Made by a program: the position numbers and the translations under genes. Below, piece by piece: positions 58,250 through 64,000 of a stretch of 64,000 nt of DNA (position 1 is the first letter of the stretch; every line of letters starts with the position of its first letter). The notes below the pieces were generated by a model. It was given only the letters and a program-made list of their open reading frames with translations. It was not told the DNA's origin and ran no database searches. Source of the DNA: Vallitalea longa (lineage in GTDB: Bacteria; Bacillota; Clostridia; Lachnospirales; Vallitaleaceae); NCBI RefSeq assembly GCF_027923465.1, contig NZ_BRLB01000017.1, positions 41,510 to 105,509 on the forward strand, read 5' to 3'.

Positions 58250-59743
58250 CTATTTACCAGCATCCTCAAGTATACGTTGATAATCACTCAAAGACTTAGC
58301 CTGAGCTTCTTCAATTGACATTTTTTCTACAAAAATATTTGTCCAAACATCACGAAGAGGATCCCACATATAGTTACCTTCTTGGATGACAGGCATAGCA
58401 TGGGAATAAACCGCTTGTTCCAGGAAACCATTAGAAATGGAATCTTCACTGAGTCCAGGTATCTTAGAAGAGTCTTTTACAGCTGGGATTTTACCTAATG
58501 TCCCGTAAACTACTTTCATGACATCATCGCTTGCCAAAAAGTTGATTAAGTTAATTGCTGCATTAGGATAGTCAGTATATATATTCATACCTGTAACTTG
58601 AACACCTGAAAAAGTTATAGGGTTATTGCCATTGCTGAACTTTGGTAGGGCTATTGCTCCAAAGATATCTGAAGGTTTACTATCAGCAGTAAGACCAAAT
58701 TTCCCTTCTTGTATCCACAGGTCCCAATTCTTTATAATATCTTGCATCACCCAAGGACCTGTTATCGTCATTGCCACTTGACCTTTCTGGAATCGTGAAG
58801 GAGCTTGGTCTCATCCCATATCTTCTAATGTAGCCAGTCCTGGAAATAGTTTCGATTCATCCTTATTTCCATACCAATCACCAGTTACAGCTTCAATGGA
58901 AGATCTGACCTCTGGTTTATCTATGTCAAACATGTCTGGATTATTATTATCACTACCGAATACACGATATCCATCACGAGTTAGAAATGGATAGTTATGA
59001 TACGCATCATAGAGCTGCCATGCCAGAATAGTATGTATATCCTCTGAATCACTTATTTCTTCACCATCTCCTTTATAGAAACGATCTTGCTTAAATGGAA
59101 CTTCTATTCCAGCTCCTGAATAATTGTTTCCCCATGAAGCAACACCTTCCAATAGTTCTTCAATATAAATCTCTTCATTCTCAACCTGCTCCAATAAATT
59201 GGAAGCACTGGTTTCAATCGTTGTTGGCAAAGCAGGAAGTGCTTTCAATAATTGTTTATTATATACTAATGCTATATTTTCTATTGATGATGGGATGGCA
59301 TACATATCATCTTCATACATGGTTACTTCATATGCTGATTCCTGTATATTATTCATAACCCATTGTTTTACACGCTCAGGGAATTTATATAATATACCCG
59401 ATTCTCTAGCATCAACCACACTGTTGTGCGGCATATAAAAAACATCAGCTCCAAGACCTGCTGGACCATCAAGTTTCATTTTTTTTGCACCATCATTTGA
59501 ATCTACATTCTCATATTCTAATGTAACGTCTGGATATTTTTCATTCCATAATTTAATAACTTGTTCAGCAAATTCATCATTATCCGTCCACAACATCAAC
59601 TTCGCATCTTTTTCCATAGCATATGATTGAGATTTCTCATCCCACTTCAGGTCATCTTCAAACTTTGCAGTAACAACCTTTTTACACCCTACCAATGACA
59701 TCATCAACGTTAAAACCATAATAATACAAAATAATTTTCTCAT
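58250..59743 (-). pseudogene. malE: Maltodextrin-binding lipoprotein gene interrupted by one in-frame TGA
   Basis: Started at the ATG at 59743 (AAGGAGG seven bases before), the frame encodes a signal peptide with lipobox LVGC (Cys20) and a MalE-type binding protein. After 310 codons a TGA at 58811-58813 interrupts it; the same frame then continues DQAPSRFQKGQVAM, TITGPWVMQDI and to a normal end at 58250, 497 codons in all. The stop replaces a position where Trp (TGG) is plausible. The downstream half has a GTG (58777) but no good ribosome site. A sequencing error, a nonsense mutation or strain-specific loss are the options; selenocysteine or TGA reassignment is not supported. The two permease genes are intact. 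Confidence 0.8.
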
Positions 59744-59863
59744 CAAAAACCCTCCTTGATATTTATTATAATCAGAAAGTTTGATTATATATCGCAAAAA
59801 ACTTTCAGTTATAACATCATTTATAGTTTAACACCACAATATTAAAAAAGTCAATAAAAAATA

Positions 59864-59875
59864 TAATCGGTTAAC
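59864..59875. promoter_or_regulatory. LacI-family operator, malE side
   Basis: TAATCGGTTAAC, a near-palindrome about 120 bases before the malE start. The core CG with flanking TTAA/TTAAC arms is the usual LacI/MalR shape. Confidence 0.55.
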
Positions 59876-59929
59876 TTTAATTAAATATTTACTTTTTATA
59901 TGTTTTATGTTTTAATATAAATATCCAAA

Positions 59930-59941
59930 TTAATCGATTAA
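59930..59941. promoter_or_regulatory. LacI-family operator, GH13 side
   Basis: TTAATCGATTAA, a perfect 12-bp palindrome 48 bases before the GH13 start codon, with the same core as the site at 59864. Together they fit coordinated repression of the divergent units. Confidence 0.6.
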
Positions 59942-59989
59942 CCAAAATATTTAATAAAATTTATCCAATTACTTGTTAGGAGGTTTATT

Positions 59990-61318
59990 ATGGCTAAAAA
60001 TAGTCCTGCAACTCTAAAAAATAAAACTATTTACGAAGTATATGTAAGAAATCACACTAAATCTGGTACTTTTAAAGGCATTATTAGTGATTTACTACGT
60101 ATTAAAAATTTGGGAGTAGATATAATCTGGTTTATGCCAATACATCCTATTGGTCGATTAAATAAAAAAGGAACTCTAGGTTGTCCTTACTCAATCAGTG
60201 ACTATACCAAGATAAATTCTGAATATGGAACAGAAGAAGACTTCAAAAACCTTATAGAAACTATACATACTATGGAAATGGATGTTATGATTGATGTTGT
60301 ATATAACCATACATCTCATGATAACGTCTATAAAATGGAACATCCAGATTATTACTATAAAACAAAAGAAGGTAATTATGGTAACAAGATTGCTGATTGG
60401 TCAGATATTATTGATTTGGATTATAATAATCATGATCTTTGGCAATCACAAATTGATGCTTTAAAAAAATGGGCTTCATTAGGTGTCGATGGATTCAGAT
60501 GTGATGTTGCACCTATTGTACCTATGGAATTTTGGGCTGAAGCACGTATGCAATTAGAAGAGATTAATCCCGATATAATACTCCTTGCAGAAACTGTTGA
60601 ACCTCACTTTTTAGAAAGTGTTAGAAATGCGGGTATTCCTATGGCTTCAGATTCTGAAACCTATCAAGTCTTTGATATCTGTTATGACTATGACACATAC
60701 GGAGAAATGTCAAACTATCTACGTGGCAAATGCACTCTAGATTACTTTTTGGCACGAAAAAGATTACAAGAAGCAATTTATCCTGATAATTATGTGAAAC
60801 TAAGATATCTTGAAAATCATGATATTCCTAGAGCAAAGAAATTGATACCAAATGATTCATTACTAGCTACTTGGACTTCATTCATGTTTTTTGAAAAAGG
60901 TGCTGCTCTATTATATTCTGGTCAAGAAGTTAAAGCAACTAAACAACCCTCATTATTTGATAAAGACCCTATCAATTGGTCTAAAGTAGATAAGCCTTTT
61001 ATATCTCTTATACAACGCCTATCACAGCTAAAAAAAGAAGCTATCTTCGCTGCAGGCAGATATATGATTCATAAACCAAACGTTGAAGGAGTTATTTTTG
61101 CTACTTATGCTACTTCAACTGAAGTTCTTTATGGAATATTTAATGTTGAAAGTAAAACAGGTATACTGGACTTATCAATTAATGATAATAATTATTTGCC
61201 TATCCCTGCTATTAAGGACGGAGATTATAAAAACCTTGTTACTGATGATTATATAAGAATAGAAAATCAGAAGATTTTATTAAGGGAAGAAGCTTTTATT
61301 TTTAAAGTTAAATGTTAG
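59990..61318 (+). CDS. GH13 alpha-amylase-family enzyme, cytoplasmic
   Basis: A 442-residue GH13 enzyme with the conserved regions DVVYNH (102-107), GFRCDVA with nucleophile Asp172, LLAETVE with acid/base Glu201 and LENHD with Asp278. It lacks the N-terminal carbohydrate-binding domain of neopullulanases and any signal peptide, so it should hydrolyse or transfer short imported alpha-glucans. It is divergent from the maltodextrin import operon, with LacI-type operators between. TTAGGAGG precedes the ATG. Exact specificity (alpha-amylase, maltogenic or alpha-1,6) is open. Confidence 0.9.
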   Translation: MAKNSPATLKNKTIYEVYVRNHTKSGTFKGIISDLLRIKNLGVDIIWFMPIHPIGRLNKKGTLGCPYSISDYTKINSEYGTEEDFKNLIETIHTMEMDVMIDVVYNHTSHDNVYKMEHPDYYYKTKEGNYGNKIADWSDIIDLDYNNHDLWQSQIDALKKWASLGVDGFRCDVAPIVPMEFWAEARMQLEEINPDIILLAETVEPHFLESVRNAGIPMASDSETYQVFDICYDYDTYGEMSNYLRGKCTLDYFLARKRLQEAIYPDNYVKLRYLENHDIPRAKKLIPNDSLLATWTSFMFFEKGAALLYSGQEVKATKQPSLFDKDPINWSKVDKPFISLIQRLSQLKKEAIFAAGRYMIHKPNVEGVIFATYATSTEVLYGIFNVESKTGILDLSINDNNYLPIPAIKDGDYKNLVTDDYIRIENQKILLREEAFIFKVKC

Positions 61319-61374
61319 ACTGGTATAGCTTATATCTTGCAAAAAGAATGTAAAAAAGGCTCTATAAAATATAT

Positions 61375-61421
61375 AAAAATAGTTCCCTAGAATAAACAAA
61401 ATATCTAGGAAACTATTTTTT
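61375..61421 (+). terminator. Terminator between GH13 and GH3 genes
   Basis: AAAAATAGTTCCCTAGA pairs with TCTAGGAAACTATTTTTT (one mismatch) around a loop of 12 bases, ending in a T-run on the plus strand; it can also serve the convergent GH3 gene. Confidence 0.8.
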
Positions 61422-61502
61422 ATACTATATTCCTTTATTTACTATCATCATAACCTTTAATCATTTTCAATCAATTTAATTTATATTACCTCTTAAATTA
61501 AT

Positions 61503-63752
61503 TTATAAAGTTATTGTAGTTTCACAAAGAATATCATTTGATGCAGAACCTATTAAAATACGGAAATCACCTGATTCAACTACCCATTCATATTTTAGGT
61601 TCATCAACTTAAATGAATCATAATTCAATTTAAATGAAACTTTCTTTGATTCACCAACATCTAATGAAATTCGTTTAAATCCTTTCAATAACATTGGCGG
61701 CGTTACAACAGTACTCTCAACATCATCAATATAAAGCTGAACAACTTCATCACCTTTCATATTACCAGTATTTTTAACTTTAACTGAAATAGTTGCTGTA
61801 CATTCTTTTTTATCAATATTACTAACAGTCATATCTGAATAATTAAATGTTGTATACGACAATCCAAAACCAAAAGGATATAAGGCTGATTTATCTCCTT
61901 CTAAAAATACAGTCGCTCCACCTGGAAGCATAGAATAATAACAAGGTATACGACTTGTGCTTTGTGGAAAAGATATAGGCAATCTACCTGCTGGATTTAT
62001 TTTACCCAATACAGCTTCCACAATTGCTTGTGCACCAAGCTCTCCACCAAACCATGTTACCATAATTGCGTTACAAATATCTTTTTCTATAGATAGATCA
62101 ACAGGTTTACCATTTTCTAATATTAACACTAGAGGTTTACCTAATTCTGAAAGCTTTTGAATTAACTCTCTTTGTCTACCATGTAAAGTCAACTCGCAAC
62201 GGTCACGGCCCTCACCACTGGTTATTGTATTATCTCCACCTACCATTATTATGAAATCACATTTACTAGCGATTTCTATTGCTTCTTCAACTGTATCAAT
62301 TATTTCATCTTCTCCTTCAGAATATAAATGAGGTTGACCATCAACAATTCGCTGAGTTTTCTTTCCTTTAGTTATAGCACACCCATCACATTGACGAACT
62401 ATAACATCTTCTCCAACTGCTTTTTTAAGTTCATCATATACTGATAAAACCTTATAACCAGTAGGAAGAGAAGAATAACCTCCTATTTTTTGTGATGCAG
62501 AAGATGGACCTATTAATGCAATTGATTTACATTCTTTGCCAATAGGTAATACTCCATCATTTTTAAGTAATGTTATTGATTCACGAGCTACATTTAAAGA
62601 AATATCTCTATGCTCATCACAACGTATTATTTCTTTGTATCGTTCCTCATTTGTGTAAGGATTCTCAAATAAACCTAAATCAAATTTTACTCTTAAAACA
62701 CGTTTCACTGCATCATTAATTCTTTCAATATCCAGTTTTCCTTCATTTACTAATTCTACTAAAGTTGTTTCAAAAAATTCATTTGGATAATCACAACCTT
62801 GAACGTCTAACCCATTTGCTATTGCCATCTTTATAGCATCTTTGTCATCTTTAACTAAGTGATGCCTATTTTTTATTTCACCGATTCCTGCCCAATCCGA
62901 ACGAGAGTATCCTTTTATTTCTAGTTGTTCTTTTAATATATCATTCAAATAATATTTTGAACACATCATTACATCACCATCAATGGAATTATAACTTGCC
63001 ATTACATTATATGCTCCACCTTCTTTAATACCAGCTTCAAATACTGGAAGATATACACTATGTACTTCTCTATGTCCAACTCTTGCTGGTGAACAGTTAG
63101 TACCACCTTCTGGGATACCATGTACGCAATAATGTTTTGGCTCCGAAACTACAGCATCATCTCGGCTTACATCGCCTTTTTGCTCACCTGTAATCATAGC
63201 AACTCCCATTCTTGAAGAAAGATAAGTATCTTCCCCAAAAGTTTCTTCAACTCTTCCCCAACGTGGTTCTCTTGCGATATCTAAGTTTGGGGCTAATATT
63301 TCATGCATACCTAAAGCACGAGTTTCTCTACCTATTGCCTCTCCCACTTTTTTAACTAAATCCACATCAAATGTAGCTCCTAAATTAAGAGGTACTGGAA
63401 ATACTGTTCCTCTTGTTCCACTCACACCATGTAACGCTTCTGCAGTAAATATACATGGTATACCCAACCTTGTTTCTTCAATGAAATATCGTTGAAGTTT
63501 ATTCATCACTGCGGGTATTGAATAAGTATCATGCACAAAACCAATACCTCTGTCACCAAATTCTTTTCTAATTCTATCAAAATTAAATTCCGTATCATTA
63601 TCAACACTACAATTATGTATAGTTGAAGGCTTTGTAGCAAATTCCACCCCACGCATCATATCAAGTTGTGCTGCTTTTTCTTCTAATGTCATACGTGATA
63701 ATAAGTCCACAATTCTTTTTTCTACTGGCAATTCTCTATTCATATAATCCAT
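61503..63752 (-). CDS. GH3 beta-glycosidase, second type
   Basis: A 749-residue GH3 enzyme. I place the start at 63752 because GGAGG lies seven bases before that ATG; a frame from 63800 would bury the site. The barrel contains AREPRWGRVEETFGED, SEPKH and the nucleophile block SRSDWAGIGE (Asp in SDW). The second domain and a fibronectin III-like C-terminus (KMTVSNI...GDEVVQLYIDD...LLKGFKRISLDVGE) follow. No signal peptide. It is only partly similar to the GH3 at 1200. It is separated from the main locus by the maltodextrin cluster but fits beta-xylosidase or beta-glucosidase action on the same imported oligosaccharides. Confidence 0.9.
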   Translation of the reverse strand: MDYMNRELPVEKRIVDLLSRMTLEEKAAQLDMMRGVEFATKPSTIHNCSVDNDTEFNFDRIRKEFGDRGIGFVHDTYSIPAVMNKLQRYFIEETRLGIPCIFTAEALHGVSGTRGTVFPVPLNLGATFDVDLVKKVGEAIGRETRALGMHEILAPNLDIAREPRWGRVEETFGEDTYLSSRMGVAMITGEQKGDVSRDDAVVSEPKHYCVHGIPEGGTNCSPARVGHREVHSVYLPVFEAGIKEGGAYNVMASYNSIDGDVMMCSKYYLNDILKEQLEIKGYSRSDWAGIGEIKNRHHLVKDDKDAIKMAIANGLDVQGCDYPNEFFETTLVELVNEGKLDIERINDAVKRVLRVKFDLGLFENPYTNEERYKEIIRCDEHRDISLNVARESITLLKNDGVLPIGKECKSIALIGPSSASQKIGGYSSLPTGYKVLSVYDELKKAVGEDVIVRQCDGCAITKGKKTQRIVDGQPHLYSEGEDEIIDTVEEAIEIASKCDFIIMVGGDNTITSGEGRDRCELTLHGRQRELIQKLSELGKPLVLILENGKPVDLSIEKDICNAIMVTWFGGELGAQAIVEAVLGKINPAGRLPISFPQSTSRIPCYYSMLPGGATVFLEGDKSALYPFGFGLSYTTFNYSDMTVSNIDKKECTATISVKVKNTGNMKGDEVVQLYIDDVESTVVTPPMLLKGFKRISLDVGESKKVSFKLNYDSFKLMNLKYEWVVESGDFRILIGSASNDILCETTITL

Positions 63753-63800
63753 TATCATTCCTCCATTTTCATAAACAATAAATTCTGACGTTTTCAACAT

Positions 63801-63920
63801 TATGTGACATGCTCCCCCACTAAACCTATAAAACGGTTTTGAGGGGGCTTCTTGGGACGTAGTAACCTAATGATTACTATTATTACCAAGCTCTACGGGT
63901 AAGCCCTACCCTGTAATATT
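63801..63920 (-). ncRNA. Candidate TnpB guide-RNA (omega-RNA) region and transposon right end
   Basis: The stretch after the TnpB stop codon carries a GC-rich stem: CCCCC 63814-63818 with GGGGG 63843-63847, and AAACC with GGTTT inside it. This is the usual shape of the IS200/IS605-type right end. In characterised TnpB systems the guide RNA runs from the end of tnpB through this hairpin into the flanking DNA. No sequence of that RNA is proven here. Confidence 0.55.
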
Positions 63921-64000
63921 TTAATATTGCAACAACAATTTACCTTGATTTTTAATGTTTATACTTGCATTTAGGTCTCTATCTATTGAATTGCCACACT
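63921..64000 (-). CDS. tnpB: TnpB-type RNA-guided nuclease, C-terminal end (partial)
   Basis: The last 25 codons of a minus-strand gene that enters from the right edge. They read CGNSIDRDLNASINIKNQG and end LLLQY. The CGNS block is the end of the zinc ribbon and the Asp of RDLNAS is the last RuvC carboxylate of TnpB nucleases from IS200/IS605-type elements. No tnpA is visible. The rest of the gene is outside the window. Confidence 0.85.
   Translation of the reverse strand, partial: CGNSIDRDLNASINIKNQGKLLLQY

Noticed and set aside
58811..58813. TGA in malE as a recoded codon (Trp or selenocysteine)
   Set aside because: All other genes in the window use TGG for Trp and none contains an internal TGA; no reason exists for selenocysteine in a sugar-binding protein. 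A nonsense mutation or base error is simpler.
1..64000. CRISPR arrays, tRNA or rRNA genes
   Set aside because: No regularly spaced short direct repeats and no tRNA- or rRNA-like stretches were noticed on either strand; the repeats present are gene duplications and inverted repeats.

Overview
This is an AT-rich window from a low-GC Gram-positive anaerobe, most likely a clostridial (Lachnospirales/Vallitalea-like) bacterium. The evidence is AGGAGG-type ribosome sites, lipoprotein solute-binding proteins, LplB/LplC-type permeases without a dedicated ATPase, membrane-anchored AraC regulators, and the absence of SusC/SusD genes. The taxon is an inference from style only.

Most of the window (1-52528, plus a GH3 gene at 61503-63752) is one large carbohydrate-utilisation locus, nearly all on the minus strand. 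It encodes a 1444-residue secreted heparinase II/III-fold polysaccharide lyase, an alginate-lyase-superfamily protein, a GH88 unsaturated uronyl hydrolase (cut by the window edge), a short GH2 enzyme with the beta-glucuronidase NxK signature, a larger GH2, two GH3 enzymes, three GH78-type alpha-L-rhamnosidases, a GH106-like protein and three type I sulfatases with the Cys formylglycine motif. The combination of a lyase, unsaturated uronate, glucuronic acid, rhamnose, possibly xylose (GH3) and sulfate points to a sulfated glucuronorhamnan such as ulvan. Only the big lyase has a clear signal peptide. The model is therefore outside cleavage, import by two CUT1-type ABC systems, and desulfation and hydrolysis in the cytoplasm.

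Layout from high to low coordinates: AraC regulator (51635) followed by the rhamnosidase operon GH78 / GH106-like / GH78-like / GH78 (51402-41206); membrane AraC regulator (38783) followed by GH2 (35763) and a lyase whose N-terminus comes from a sulfatase (34266); the secreted lyase (29476); a second import operon of solute-binding protein and two permeases (29079-25589); a solute-binding protein copy, beta-glucuronidase and two sulfatases (25318-18544); a divergent AraC/sulfatase pair (15841-18449); a tandem array of four paralogous solute-binding protein genes (15433-7735), then membrane AraC regulator, two permeases, GH3 and GH88.

The region 52758-61318 is different: an AraC-GyrI regulator, an unrecognised P-loop kinase-like protein, and a maltodextrin set (LacI regulator, malG, malF, a malE interrupted by one in-frame TGA, and a divergent GH13 enzyme) with LacI-type operators. 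At the right edge is the C-terminus of a TnpB nuclease gene with its transposon right end.

The locus carries many rearrangement scars: gene-fragment fossils of the regulator and of a GH78 gene in intergenic DNA, a transposase remnant next to the chimeric lyase, duplicated leader sequences, and mosaic solute-binding protein paralogues.
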